This document shows positions 1-13,416 of a stretch of DNA of 64,000 bases, one piece after another. Location of the stretch: contig NC_092043.1 in the NCBI RefSeq assembly GCF_003086295.3, forward strand, positions 45,784,884 to 45,848,883. Direction: 5' to 3'. The notes under the pieces were generated by a model that saw only the letters and a list, made by a program, of their open reading frames with translations, was not told the DNA's origin and did not search any database. This stretch comes from Arachis hypogaea (taxonomy: Eukaryota > Streptophyta > Magnoliopsida > Fabales > Fabaceae). The stretch's first letter is position 1. Every line of letters starts with the position of its first letter. Both the position numbers and the translations under genes were made by a program.

Positions 1-954
1 AATTACCCACAAAGATTATGTCACTAATAAAATTACTTCTAAAAGAATGTTGCTGAGAAAACTACTTATAAAAGCCAAAGAAAAATCGTCCAGGGCTCCC
101 AAAACGTTTGATTTATCTAACAAGCTTGCTTGTGTTAATTGTGGCCTACAAATTAAAGAGACTTTAAATTAAAGAAAGTCCCAAATTTAATAGAGTTTAT
201 AGCCCATCCACAATAGATGGGTAGAAATTAGAGAGGATATTAGCAAGTTTTATCTAATGAATACAATTATAAAAAGAAAAATCATAATTATATAAAAATA
301 AGAAGAATAAAAGATCATATTAAAATTTCATTTAGCATTTTCTACTTTTTTTTTATTAATAAATTATGCACGAGACCCAAAAAAATGAAAATTGAAAAGG
401 TAAACCATGCATGAAAAAATAGAGTGAATGGTGTGGTTACTAAAATAGAAATACTGATGTAAATTTTGTAATTTTAGGAAAAAATATTTAACGAAAGTTG
501 TGATTATCACATTGGTTAACAAAAATGTTACGTATATATAAAAAGACCAGTTATCATATATTTGTGTATTAATACATATATTGTTTATCTCATTTTTAAT
601 GTGTATTTTATATTCTATCATATAATCATGTATTCTATACAGATGACTAATTTAGTAATTGACTTTTTATGTACAAATAATATAATTACATAGTTATTCT
701 AACAAAAAGCTAAAATTTTGTTCTTCTAATTATAAGTTACTGTAATGTAACATTAAAATTTAGTAGCTAAATTAGTTATAGTTTTCAATTTTTCATCTTA
801 TGATCAAATTAGTTTCTTAAAGTTAACATTAACTGGTCAATTTACAAAAATACTAATTACATTTACAATTTAAAATTAAAAAACTAGTTTAGTCAATTTA
901 AAAACTAAAAAAATTAATTTAATTATCGCATGAAAAAATTAATAGACTAATTTT
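1..954. other. AT-rich intergenic DNA without a recognisable gene
   Basis: The stretch is strongly AT-rich with many stops in all frames. I see no conserved protein segment, RNA gene or clear terminal repeat. It may hold decayed transposon sequence, but nothing here supports a family call. Confidence 0.6.
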
Positions 955-1342
955 TTTTTTTGGTGGTTAATCGGGGTTAAAACCCAAAAGAAAACTAAAT
1001 ACAAACTAAACGGGGCATAGAAACCCCTTGTTCATCATCAGCTAAGATGCTAATAACCTCTCTAGGAGGCAGGTCCCAAAAATAAAAGCCTGGGTCTAAG
1101 TTTAGACTTTTCCGAGCTAGGCAATCAGCACATTTGTTGCTCTTCCTATAAATATTTACAAAAAGAATTTCCCAAAGCTTTTTTTTCCACTGGTTAATGT
1201 TTCTGATTAAGGTATTAGGGTGTTTACTAAGATCTTTTTTACCATTAATCATGGATATAACACAGACTAATTTAAATCTTATCTCGTATGTATGAAAAAA
1301 ACCACATTTTTTTTCATTGCCCATCCCCCAAAGAACAAGCAT
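955..1342 (-). mobile_element. 3' remnant of an L1-type LINE (RNase H tail)
   Basis: On the minus strand about 115 codons are open. The C-terminal half contains YRKSNKCADCLA, then a PP-R-V-like stretch and a terminal PRLV motif. This pattern (histidine or tyrosine-R-x-x-N-x-C-A-D-x-L-A) is typical of the RNase H domain that ends many plant L1-type non-LTR retrotransposon ORF2 proteins. A T-rich tract lies at the 3' side of the element (around 951-960 on the plus strand), but a long A tail and target-site duplication were not resolved. The upstream reverse transcriptase is absent, so this is a 5'-truncated copy. The family call is good; the exact ends are not. Confidence 0.6.
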
Positions 1343-2418
1343 CCACTCATTCCACTCTTAACAAAAAACCCACTCAACGTACAACACTCTCTTTTTGGGT
1401 AGAGTGAGATACGGGATTTCGTAACACCATAGAGAGCGCAGTTTCAGTATCAGGGTGTGGTTCAAAAACTCTTAACTCTAACTTACAACACTTTTGATCA
1501 CTGATTTTGATTTTGGATCCTATGTGTTTTTGGACAAGGATTTTGGTTATCGTTATCGGAAAATTGATTTTTTCAATTTTTTTTTCAATTATTGATAAAG
1601 CTTCATTTTTTATCTTACATTTATTTTAAGTGAGACAAAAAAAATATTAAATCATAAAAAATCACATTTTATCAAACAATTGAAAAAAAAAATTGAGAGA
1701 ATTCATTACTATAGAAATCTAAGAATTTGAGCAGCAAATATTACGTTTTTGAGCAGCAAATAGTTATGATATGGTCCTGTAAGCAGAATATCTTTTTTTT
1801 GGGAGTTTATTTGTTTGGTCTTGTGTGTTTTGGGAACTTTGTTCAACCAAATAGTACATCAACATTATGATATGGGCTTTCAGCGTATGGGCTTCACAAG
1901 TTCAGTGGTGGACCAGTAGTTATTGGGCCTATTAGGGTAGGGTTCAGAACCGGGCGGGTTATATCGCGAAGCTTCCGACCCATCTATCATCATGCTCTTG
2001 GTGGTATCGTGCACTTTCTCACTTCCTCTATTTCCTTCTCCGTTTATACCAATTTATGCTCTTTTTTCTTTCTTTCTTTCTTCCTTGCTTCTTCTTCTTC
2101 TCCTGCTGTAACTCCCCAACAACACAAAAACCTCAATAACACAAACCACACCCTATCTCTCCCTTTATATTAACAACACCAGATCACTAATATTAATAAT
2201 TATAATAATTAATCACCGAGTGGATCAAAGGGTTCCTTCGGAGCAAATAAATTTTCGCATGGGCTGGGGACATGATGAGAGCAGCAAACATGGCTCTGGA
2301 ATGTGTACCTTATCACCCTAACTACTAGCTATAGATCAGGAGAGGAAAGAGCCCTCGGTTTTTCTTTTCTTTTTAATTTTTTTATTTGCACTTTTCTACA
2401 CTCTTTTTGATAAACTCC
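1343..2418 (+). promoter_or_regulatory. Upstream region and probable 5' UTR of the DCAF1 gene
   Basis: No coding sequence is evident. A CT-rich tract (about 2056-2105, repeats of TTTC and TTC) and an A/C-rich stretch precede the start codon, as in many plant 5' leaders. The transcription start cannot be placed from sequence alone. A G+C-richer patch around 1930-1990 could be the proximal promoter. Very short upstream ATGs occur between 2260 and 2310. Confidence 0.4.
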
Positions 2419-3511
2419 ATGGAGGACCAAGCGAATCAGAACCAAAGCCAAGGTCCTCCACCGCCGCAGCCTCCACCACTTCCGGCGCCGGAATCTGAAC
2501 CACCGGTGGAGGAGGAGGAAGAGGATGAAGAAGACGATTCCAAGAAAGAGGAAGAGGAACTTGTCGCCAAGGTTAACAGGCTCATGGAGAAGATTATTTC
2601 TGCGCCCGATAACCCTAAGCCCGCGGTTCTCCACGCCCTGGCCTCTATCCTCGAAACGCAAGAGTCACGGTGTGTTTTGGCTTTCGCTTTTCTTTCTTTC
2701 TTTCGTTCGTTCGTTATTGTTATTGTTTAAAATTCGCGGCGGTTTTCAGTGTATTCGTTGTGTTTAGGTTTTCATAGAAAATATGAATTCAGTTGTGTTT
2801 TTATTGTACCTGTATATGATCATTGATGCTAATGTGCCGTTCATGATTTATATTTTGGAATGTAGATACATGGAAGAGAATGGTTATTCTTCTTCAAGTA
2901 ATGCCCGTGCTGCCCATAACATTGGGCGCCTTGGGAGCTTAATTCGGGTATTTTCACCTAAATGGTCTTTTTTTTTTTAAATCTCTTTGATGGAGCTTTT
3001 AATGGAGTTAAGCTTTGATGTTAAATGCTAAAATAGAAGTTATCTGACATGACCATTGTCCACAGGAAAATGACGAGTTCTTTGAGTTGATATCTTCGAA
3101 GTTTCTGGCAGAATCGACGTACTCAACTGCCGTTCAAGCTGCCACTTGTAGACTTCTCTTATGCTGTTCACTGACTTGGATTGTAAGATTTATTTTTCAT
3201 GCGTAGTCTTTTTTTTTTGTTCAATGTATGTTACGCATTATGTGATGGAGTGTAAATGCGCAGTATCCTCATGTTTTTGACGAACCTGTACTGGACTGCA
3301 TCAAAGAGTGGGTGCTGGATGATAATGGTAGACTATCTGCTGAAGAACAAAATCTGAAGCATAACTCAGGGAGAAGGGATGCCTCAGATTCTGAAATGTT
3401 GAAAACCTATTCAACAGGAGTTCTTGCTGTGTGTTTGGTTAGGTATGTTACTGAATCACTAGGCAATTTCTTAGAGTTTAATCACCAAAATCTGGCTTAT
3501 TTTACTGTGAT

Positions 3512-3552
<41 letters not shown>

Positions 3553-6500
3553 GCATGTAGTTCAAGTGGATGATGCTCCTTATCTTGCTTATCCATATAT
3601 GTTTAGTCTGATTTTCTTAGTTTTGCTTATTAATAATGAATGGTCTCAGCGGAGGTCAAGTTGTGGAGGATGTATTGACATCTGGATTGTCAGCTAAGCT
3701 CATGCGTTATCTCCGTCTGCGTGTGCTTGGTGAGACAAGTAGCAGCCAGAAAGAAATTACTCATGCAACAGATAGTAGGCATGCATCAGGGAATAGTTCA
3801 GTCAGAGTTAGAGATGATGGTCGTGGAAGATTTCGCCAGCTCTTGGAACCTTGTCATTTAGATGATTCACGGATGGTTGATGATAGATCTTTAGATGATG
3901 TATCTCTTGAAAGGGGTCTTGATAAAAGCATTAGTGGACAAGAAGATTCCTGGGTTGATGGCGAGCCCCCTGACTTGCTTGGCAAAAATGCTGATATCCC
4001 TGAGGCAGATGCTGATGATGAGGATAGATGGCACTGTACAGATATAAGTGATGGAAGGATGAAATACGGCGAGCATGATGACAATTTGAGAGATGATTCT
4101 TCGAGAAGGCGCACAAATCGTGGATGGGGAAGATCCAAAGGAAAAGGAAGGGTCAACGAAGGGACTGTAGAAAGTGAAGCCATTGTTTCATCACCTGGTT
4201 CTGGTAGTCGACTAGGGCAGGGACGTAGTGTCAGAGATAGGACCATGCAGAGGAATGTCGATGTTAGAAGGGTGCCTGATTCTAAAAAGAATGCTAGGAC
4301 GACTTCAGATGCTTCTGTTTTGGAAAGAGGGGATAATGATGATTGCTTCAGAGACTGCCGTATTGGAAGTAGAGATATTTCTGATATTGTTCGGAAAGCA
4401 ATCTGTGCTGCTGAAGCTGAAGCCAGATCTGCCAATGCACCTGATGAAGCTGTTAAAGCAGCTGGTGATGCGGCTGCTGACCTTGTTAAAACCACAGCTT
4501 CAGAGGTATGATAATATTTGGATTCAAATGCTAAAACTGTTGTAGTTTATACTTTGCATTCAAATGTTAAAATTGTTGCTTCTAATATTTTTCAGGAGTT
4601 TAAATCCACTAATGATGAAGATGCTGCTGTTTTGGCTGCTTCAAGGGCTGCATCCACTGTTGTTGATGCTGCATCTGCAGTTGAGGTTTCAAGGTATCCT
4701 ACACATATTTCATTGTTTTATGTGCATGATCTCGGTGCTTACATGACAACTGCAAGGATAGTAGGATAATACTTTTAGTCATGGTAATTGCCTAATTGGT
4801 TATAATGTTCTTCTCTGGTTGGTCGCAGGAGCTCCATTAGTATCAATACTGAAACAGAGAATGTGAGTGGTGCAGAACCGGAAATTGTTGAGGATGTTGA
4901 AGAGTACTTCATCCCAGATATCCAATCCCTTGCACAATTAAGGGAAAAGTATTGCATTCAGTGCCTTGAGTTACTTGGAGAATATGTAGAAGTTCTTGGC
5001 CCCGTGTTACATGAAAAGGGAGTAGATGTATGTCTTGCTCTTCTGCAGCAAAATTCCAAACATCGGGAGGCATCCAAGGTTGCTTTACTGTTGCCTGATG
5101 TCATGAAGCTGATATGTGCTTTGGCTGCTCATAGAAAATTTGCTGCACTATTTGTGGACCGTGGGGGAATGCAAAAGCTGCTAGCTGTCCCTAGAATGGC
5201 TCAAACTTACTTCGGCCTATCGTCTTGTCTATTCACCATTGGTTCCCTTCAGGTACTTACTTGTTTTGATAGTCATACCTGTTGAATTATAAGCCCAATA
5301 ACCGAATAACACATGTATATCAAATCTTCTAATTTCAGGGAATAATGGAAAGGGTTTGTGCTCTTCCGTCAGACGTCGTTTTTCATGTTGTTGAGTTGGC
5401 TCTCCAACTCCTGGAGTGCAACCAAGATCAAGCGCGCAAAAATGCGGCATTGTTTTTTGCCGCTGCATTTGTCTTCAGGGCAGTTCTTGATGCTTTTGAT
5501 TCTCAAGATGGATTACAGAAATTACTGGGTCTTCTAAATGATGCTGCGTCGGTAAGGTCTGGAGTAAATTCTGGAGCCTTGGGCTTATCAAGTGCAGGAT
5601 CTCTTCGGAATGATCGATCATCTGCAGAAGTGCTGACATCATCTGAGAAGCAGATTGCCTACCACACTTGTGTTGCTTTGCGACAATATTTCAGGGCACA
5701 TCTCCTTTTATTAGTTGATTCAATTCGCCCAAACAAAAGTAACCGTAGTGCTGCTAGGAACATCCCAAGTGTAAGGGCCGCATACAAGCCACTTGATATC
5801 AGTAATGAGGCCATAGATGCAGTATTCCTACAATTACAAAAAGATCGGAAGCTTGGTCCTGCATTTGTAAGAACTCGCTGGCCAGCTGTGGAGAAATTCT
5901 TGGCTTATAGTGGCCATATTACTATGTTGGAATTGTGTCAGGTATGATACCTTCAGTTTGTGCATCAATGGATATTGTAATTATTGTAGTTTATCTATTT
6001 ATTGTTCATTTGGTTGTTTGTAGGCCCCACCTGTGGAACGATATCTGCATGATTTGCTCCAGTATGCATTGGGTGTTCTGCATATTGTGACTTTGGTACC
6101 TAGCAGTCGTAAGATGATTGTAAATGCAACACTAAGCAATAATCGTGTTGGTATAGCAGTGATTTTGGATGCTGCAAATATTGTTAGTAGTCATGTGGAT
6201 CCGGAGGTAAGTGTCTTACGGTAGCAACTTTAGTGTTTAGTACCCTAATTTTTTGTATAGGAAGTTGTTAGACATTTTTTTGTGCCTGTTCCTCTAGTAT
6301 ATGATATCTCATTTTCCTCAGCATATGCTTCTGCATTTCAGATCATCCAGCCAGCATTAAATGTTTTGGTCAACCTCGTTTGCCCCCCACCTTCAATCAG
6401 CAATAAACCTGCTTTGGCTTCACAAAGTCAACAGTCTGCTTCTGCCCAGACCTCAAATGCTCCACCCTTGGAGAGTAGAGACAGGACTGCTGAACGTAAT

Positions 6501-9500
6501 AACCCGGATCGAGTGGTTGCTGTTACCAATCAGATTGATCCTAGAGAAAGGAATGGGGAATCCAGTGCTGTAGATCGAACGACAACGATATCTAGTTCAC
6601 AAACACTGAATAACACTCCACAAACTCCTGGTTCTGCAACAACCTCAGGATTAGTTGGCGACCGGAGAATCACTCTGGGTGCTGGAGCAGGTTGTGCTGG
6701 CCTAGCTGCACAACTAGAACAAGGATATCGTCAAGCAAGAGAAGCTGTTCGTTCTAATAATGGTATAAAGGTTCTTTTGCATCTCCTCCAACCTCGCATA
6801 TATTCACCACCTGCTGCTCTAGATTGCCTTCGTGCTCTAGCATGTCGAGTCCTACTTGGATTAGCTAGAGATGATACAATTGCACACATATTGACGAAGC
6901 TTCAGGTGAGAAACAATCACTGATTTTATTGCCCTTGATAATTCCGCTTAACTTCTACTTGCGAATCTGTTAAATTCTATTGTTATGATGCTTTTAGAAA
7001 TTTGAAACAAAATATTGTGGAAATTCAAAATCCAAATTTGGTGGCTGTGTCCTAGGTTGGGAAAAAGCTTTCAGAGCTAATTCGCGATTCGGGCAGCCAG
7101 ACAACTGGAACAGAGCAGGGCAGGTGGCAAGCTGAACTTTCCCAGGCTGCAATTGAGTTGATTGGGGTGAGTGTCTCCACTTTTTTGTTCAGGAGCTAAG
7201 TTGTGTTTGCTTCAATGTTTTTCTTGTGCAATTGTTTTCATAAAAAAGTTTTCTCTCTTTTTTTTTCTTTTTTCAGTTTGTCTTTTTGCTGCAACTAATC
7301 CGATTGTTTACCCCTTTTTTACTTTTTTGGTATTGGGTTTTGATTGTTGTCAAGGAAAGTGTGTGTGAATTTGCTTTTCTATTTGTGGTCTTGCAAGGTA
7401 TTTGAACCCTGCTGCTAGCCAGTCAGCTAGTCTCAGTTTTGAAATTTTAAACTCTTACTGCAAACTTGCCATAAATTAAGAAAGCTTATTGTGTCAAAGT
7501 CTTTATCAGTTATCACACATTTTAGGCGAAAAAAACTCAGTAGGTTATAGACATCCTAGGTTTTATGGGCATTAGAATTCAGAACTCATGCTTAGCAAAG
7601 ATATATCCATATATATATATCTTCACTTCTAAGAGACTGGAACTGAAATACTGACATTTATATTGAAATTTATTTGTAGATTGTGACTAATTCAGGGCGT
7701 GCAAGTACATTAGCTGCTACTGATGCGGCTACTCCTACCTTGAGGCGCATAGAAAGAGCAGCTATAGCTGCTGCTACTCCTATTACATACCATTCAAGGT
7801 ATTTTTTTTTTTTTCAGTTGATCATTCAGAATTTTGCAAGAATACTTTATCCCTCTTTCCCTCCTCCTCTCCTCCTGCGTGTCCCTTTCTGACCCTTCTG
7901 ATGTCACTGTTATGTTTTTCTTATGCAGGGAACTTTTGCTCCTAATTCATGAACACCTGCAGGCATCTGGATTGTCACAAGCTGCTTCTACGTTGCTTAA
8001 AGAGGCTCAATTGACTCCCTTACCATCGTTGGCTGCTCCATCTTCTCTTGCACAACAGCCAACCACACCAGAAGTTTCCTCAACATCAATTCAGTGGCCA
8101 TCTGGCCGGGCCCCTTCTGGATTTCTCAGTAATAAATTAAAAGCTAATGGAAGGGATGAGGATGTCAGCTTGAAAATTGATTCTTTCTCTGCAAAGAAAA
8201 AATCATTGACCTTTTCATCATCTTTTGGTTCACATTCAAAACGTCACCTTGCTGATTCACAGCAGCCCCCATCCAGAAAATGGTTAAGTACTGGGAAGGA
8301 ATCTTCAGATACTAGTATTCTAGAGATGGCATCTGAATCTTCAGGGAAACATAACATTGATACTGGATCTCACTGTAAGACTCCAATGAACATGCCAACA
8401 AAGCGCAAGCTTTCTGATTTAAAGGATATAGGAATGTTCTCATCATCTGCCAAGCGGTTAAATGTTGGGGACCAAGGACTTCGCTCTCCTATTTTTTCAA
8501 GTTCAATACGGAAAACTACTCAGCATGCTGATTTTGCCGGGCTTTCTACTCCAATTTCTAACCTAAGAAGTACAGCTGACAATGGGGATGAGAACCAATA
8601 TAGTATTTCAAACCCAAGTCAGATGACGCCATCCTCCCAAGTGTTAAATGATCTTCAGCCCAACAACCCAGAACGAGTAACCCTTGATTCTCTAGTGGTT
8701 CAATATTTAAAGCATCAGCATCGCCAATGCCCAGCTCCTATTACGACTCTTCCTCCACTCTCTCTTCTTCATCCTCATGTTTGTCCTGAGCCAAAGCGAA
8801 GCTTAGACGCGCCTTCTAATGTGACTGCTCGGCTTGGTACACGTGAATTTAAACTTGCATATGGAGGAGTGCATGGGAATCGCAAGGATAGGCAATTTGT
8901 TTACAGCAGGTTTAGGCCATGGCGCACTTGTAGAGATGATGCTGGTGCCTTGTTAACATGCATTACCTTCCTTGAGGACTCTTCTCATATTGCTGTTGGG
9001 AGCCACAATGGGGAGCTAAAATTGTTCGACTCTAACAACAACAATGTGGTGGAGAGCTACACTGGTCACCAGTCTCCTTTGACGCTTGTTCAGTCTTTTG
9101 TTTCTGGTGAGACCCAGCTGTTGCTTTCATCAAGCTCCCAAGATGTTAGGCTGTGGGATGCAGCATCAATTTTGACTGGTCCTACCCATTCATTTGATGG
9201 GTGCAAGGCTGCCAGGTTTAGCAATTCTGGGAATGTCTTTGCAGCCTTGTCAACTGAATCTACACGGCGGGAAATCCTCCTGTATGATATCCAAACTTGT
9301 CAGCTAGAGTCGAAGTTGACAGATACATTTGCAACTTCTACTGGGCGTGGTCATGTGTATTCTTTAATCCACTTTAGCCCCTCTGACTCGATGCTGCTTT
9401 GGAATGGTGTCTTGTGGGATCGGCGGGTTTCTGGGCCTGTTCATCGTTTTGATCAGTTCACAGACTATGGAGGTGGAGGCTTTCATCCTGCTGGTAATGA

Positions 9501-10541
9501 GGTATGTAATTTTTTATCCATCTTAAGCTAAAGTCTTAATTTTGTTGGAAGATTATCTGAAGATGACTAAAAGTGGTAAGATAGCTATATAGAAGGTATA
9601 CGTAATCTCTATGGAAGGGATGAATTGATAAAGGATTAAAACTCAACTTCTAATGTGCATCCATAATGTATAGATTGTGGGGGTGGTTTGCCCAATTTTT
9701 AGATGGTTGAGCTCAACACCAAGAAATGATTCTGTAGTTTGTTATTATTATTATTTGTTAAATTTACTTATATTTTATTATTTCTTCAAGTGTGTTTATG
9801 ACCTTTCATTTGTTGGGGAAAAAAATGTTTAACCAGGTAATTATAAACTCAGAAGTCTGGGATCTGCGCAAGTTCAGGCTATTACGTAGTGTTCCTTCAT
9901 TAGATCAAACATCAATAACATTCAATGCACGTGGTGATGTAATGTATGCAATCTTGAGGAGAAATCTAGAAGATGTGATGTCAGCAGTCCACACACGTCG
10001 TGTCAAGCATCCTCTTTTTGCTGCATTCCGAACAGTTGATGCAATTAATTATTCTGACATAGCTACTATACCTGTGGATCGCTGTGTCCTTGATTTTGCA
10101 ACTGAGTCAACAGATTCATTTGTTGGATTGATTACTATGGATGATCAAGATGAGATGTATGCATCAGCTAGAGTTTATGAAATTGGTCGCCGGAGACCAA
10201 CTGATGATGATTCTGATCCTGATGATGCAGAAAGTGAGGAGGAAGATGAGGATGACGATGATGACGATGGTGATGTAGATCCACTATTAGGCCCTGGTTT
10301 CCGTGGTGAGAGCGATAGTGATCCTGATGACATGAGCAATGATGAAGATGATGATAGTATAAGTGAACTTGATGATGATGAAGATGGTGACTTTATGTTG
10401 GATGATGTCGAGTTCGACGGAGGACCTGGGATATTGGAGATTTTGACGGAGGGGGAAGAGGAGGATGATGAAGATAGTGAAGTACTCGAATCCTTAAGTA
10501 GCGATGAAGAGGATTATGTGGGTAATGGCTTTGGTTATTAA
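2419..10541 (+). CDS. DCAF1: DDB1- and CUL4-associated factor 1 homolog (DCAF1), 14 exons
   Basis: DCAF1 is a substrate receptor of CUL4-DDB1 ubiquitin ligases in the nucleus and is essential for plant development. Exons by GT-AG sites and phase: 2419-2669, 2866-2947, 3066-3182, 3264-3442, 3650-4505, 4596-4693, 4829-5252, 5339-5941, 6024-6206, 6342-6905, 7056-7166, 7680-7798, 7929-9501, 9837-10541. They sum to 5,865 nt, about 1,954 residues, close to the Arabidopsis protein. The N-terminus is proline- and glutamate-rich. Helical armadillo-like sequence fills the middle. A LisH motif lies at about residues 1197-1222. A WD40 region follows, with two WDxR motifs (WDRR near 1693, WDLR near 1729) expected to contact DDB1. 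The last 110 residues are very acidic. The start is the first ATG in frame with conserved sequence. No frameshift is seen. The call is secure; single splice sites could shift by a few bases. Confidence 0.93.
3513..3552. repeat. (TAT)n microsatellite in DCAF1 intron 4
   Basis: About 13 uninterrupted TAT units lie within the fourth intron. They make an in-frame tyrosine run that is not part of the mRNA. Confidence 0.95.
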
Positions 10542-11181
10542 CTGTTAATCAAAGAGGCTGTAATTATTATTTCTTTCTTTTCATTATATTCATTTTTGGC
10601 CGAAAGGTTTTTTCTTTTTATAATTTTTGCCTCAATTTTTCTGAGATCTCTTTCAAATGATGTCTCCTTCGAACTGATCACTATAGTTATTATTATAACA
10701 GAAAGGTCGAGAAGCGTAATTGTACATGTTTCAAAACCACATTTTTTTCCCCTTAAGAACAACGTGGCATCTTTTTTTAGTCCTAATGTTTGAGACAGAC
10801 ATGTCCACCTTCCCGGAAGGATGTAATATTGAGAGGGAGAAAAATAAGGTATAGTACTTCATAATACTAAATTAGGAAAAGGAGTCGGAAATTCAGATAT
10901 CAGTTCCTCTCTTCCTCTACTAAAATAAAGGGTTATAATCATGTTATGTGGATAGGAAATTCTAGCAGGAAAAGAATTTCTCCTAACAGTCATTTGCTTG
11001 GAGTGCTGGTTATAGTGTAACGGTTCTAACCTCTTTTTTTATATAAAAGATGTTAAGAGTCATCAGAATTTATAATTTTTTTGTTATTATTTAGTCATTA
11101 GTTTTATTTTTTTAATTTAATTTTTTTAGTCTAATAATTTAACAACATATTTGTTCATATCCTAGTACAAAAAATATAACG
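10542..11181. other. 3' flank of DCAF1
   Basis: The first 250 bp probably include the 3' UTR: T-rich sequence with AT-rich polyadenylation-like signals after the stop at 10539-10541. Beyond that the DNA is AT-rich with no gene seen. Confidence 0.45.
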
Positions 11182-11297
11182 AGGTCTAAAAGAAATAAAA
11201 GCCTATCCAACAAATATGGCCTCATTCACTCTTTATCCAAGGTCTAAAAGGAATAAAAGCCTATCCAACAAATATGGTCTCATTCACTCTTTACCCG
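11182..11297. repeat. Two tandem copies of a 58-bp unit
   Basis: The unit starting AGGTCTAAAAG at 11182 is repeated directly at 11240 with only a few substitutions, including AAAAGAAA versus AAAAGGAA and GGCCTC versus GGTCTC. This is a simple recent tandem duplication. Confidence 0.9.
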
Positions 11298-11399
11298 AAC
11301 GTGACAACTGCAATTCAACTATATTTATTTAAATAAGTAATTAACTTTTAAGATATTTATTATTAATTTAGGAGGGAGATCTAAACAATTTTTCTATAA

Positions 11400-11625
11400 G
11401 AGGGAAAAAATGGTTATCTTTTCTACTATAAATACAATGGCACATTTAGGTATATTGAGAACTCAATCGACAAAAAATTTGCTTCAAACTCTTGCTAACT
11501 TAAGCATTGGAGTTTCTTTCTCCCACCTTCTCACGAGAAACTCGGACGACGGCACTTCGGCATCAGCAAAGTCAGACACTGTTCTAAAAAGAGTCTGGAC
11601 TTCTCATATTTTTAACATTAATAGC
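11400..11625 (+). other. Possible LTR fragment (promoter/R region-like)
   Basis: The sequence has a TATA-like TATAAATACAATGG at about 11437. It is followed by a GAGAACTCAATCGAC segment, an AAGCATTGGAGT segment and a patch of higher GC content, an order seen in plant LTR promoter-R regions. No internal domain, matching second LTR or target-site duplication was found. It could be a solo-LTR remnant or ordinary intergenic DNA. The flanking 11630-12286 is AT-rich and featureless. Confidence 0.3.
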
Positions 11626-12291
11626 TAATTGATGATCAAAATAATAAATTTTAATAGTCTTTTAACAATTTTTTTAATTGGTTGATTTTCACTATAATTA
11701 GAAACTTGAGTCCCTTTTTAGTTTTCACTTGTTAAGAAAATAATTAATTTTTGTCGGAAGGATAAAAATATATACAACATAACCAGTGAAGCTTTAAAAT
11801 AAGAAGGTTGGTAAAGTAAAAAATAAAAGTTTAATTATAATTAAAAATAATGTAAAATGCTAGGTAATTAATATTAGAGATTAAGTAAATGCTTTTATAT
11901 TTTATTATATTTATATAATTACTAGTACATATAATAGTTACAATTTTATCTTTCCGTTAAAACTGAATTTTTCTAATACAAAATCTCCGTTCAAATCCAA
12001 TGCTTATGTTTAAAAAAAATGCTTAGTTAAATAATAAATTTGGGCTAATCAGGAAAGGTGTCAGTGAAACAACCAACAAGCAACTCGAGATGTAAAGTAT
12101 CAAAACAAACAGAGACTCACATCCCAATTAATTATAGTTCAAATGGTATCATTTTTTTATATTTATTTAATTTTTTTATCTTTAAAAAAAAAATAGAGAC
12201 TCATGTGAAAGGAAAATGACTTTAAATAAGTTTTTTTTTCTTTATATGGTAAATTTATTTGAAAAAGATAAAGAGATAATAAATTCTTATT

Positions 12292-12646
12292 TATTGTAAA
12301 ATAAATAAATAAAAATAAGAAAGATATAACAAATATAAAAGTATAAATAAAAACACTAATAGTTACCAATACTATTATACTACTATAAAGATAATATATT
12401 AATAATATATTAGTAGCTTATAAAAAAAGAAAGAAAAGAAATACTTTGTATAAGAAAGAAAGAGAGAGGAAGTATTTGCTTTATTGCTTGTGTCTTGTGT
12501 GTGTAAAAAGTATCTGACGATGCTTGGTATTTATATATGTAAAGTGATGCTATTTTCAACCTTTATTTATTATTTTTTGTATTGTAAATAGATTCATTCA
12601 ATCTTGAGAATGAAATCCACCGTGGTCATCCATCTTTATCACAACA
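12292..12646 (-). repeat. 3' LTR of the copia element
   Basis: This copy is 355 bp against 358 bp for its partner. By eye there are about twenty substitutions and a few small indels. Its outer end on the plus strand has decayed from TG to TA (12292). The inner end reads ACAACA. Confidence 0.93.
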
Positions 12647-12662
12647 CTCCCTCTTGGATGAC
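12647..12662 (-). other. Polypurine tract of the copia element
   Basis: Immediately inside the 3' LTR the minus strand reads CCAAGAGGGAG followed by the LTR start TGTTGTGATAA. This is the expected plus-strand priming site for a copia element. Confidence 0.8.
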
Positions 12663-12849
12663 CATTTAAGATTATTGCCTCGTTAAAACCTTACTAAAGA
12701 AAAATCCAGTAGAAAAAACCTTAGTGAAGGAAAAGAGTACAATATCCTTTGTGATAGAGACTGCCTCATTAAAAACCTTGTCAAGAAAAAACTCAATGGG
12801 AGAAACCTGACCAAGGAAAAAAGAGTACAGTCTCCCCCTCTTGTCGACA

Positions 12850-13386
12850 TCATTTAATGTCTCGAAATCGGCGCATCCCAATCTCATGTACCAATCTTTC
12901 AAAGGAGGATTTTGGGAGTGACTTTGTGAATAAATCTGCCAGATTGTCACTTGAGCGAATCTGTTGCACATCAATTGTTCCTTGATTTTGAAGATCATGA
13001 GTGAATAAGAATTTGGGAGAGATATGCTTTGTTCTATCACCTTTGATATATCTGCCTTTAAGTTGAGTAATGCATGTTGTATTATCTTCAAACAGGACAA
13101 TTGGAGCTATCTTATGATCAATTAGTCCACATGATGACAGGATATATTGGATCAAACTCCTGAGCCAAAAACACTCGCGACTTGCTTCATGAATCGCTAG
13201 TATTTCAGCATGATTAGAGGAGGTTAATGCTATCGTCTGTTTCGTGGGCCTCCATGATATAGCTGTACCACCATATGTGAACAGGTATCCTGTTTGAGAT
13301 CTCCCTTTGTGTGGATCAGACAAGTATCCGGCATCTGCATAGCCAACTAGCTGTGACTTGGATCTGTAGGGATAAAACAATCCCAT
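12850..13386 (-). pseudogene. Copia RNase H domain remnant
   Basis: About 178 codons encode the copia RNase H segment. YADAGYLSDPHKGRSQTGY holds the first catalytic aspartate region, with the AISWRP and KHIS motifs further on. A stop and frame change separate it from the reverse transcriptase just upstream (13386-13417). The product would degrade the RNA strand during reverse transcription; here it is a decayed piece of the polyprotein. Confidence 0.9.
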
Positions 13387-13416
13387 ATCAACCGTTCCAT
13401 AAAGATATCAAAAGAT

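Noticed and set aside
3854..4495. Long antisense open frame (213 codons) opposite DCAF1 exon 5
   Set aside because: It is the mirror of a conserved coding exon with biased composition. It has no recognisable domain and no splice context of its own.
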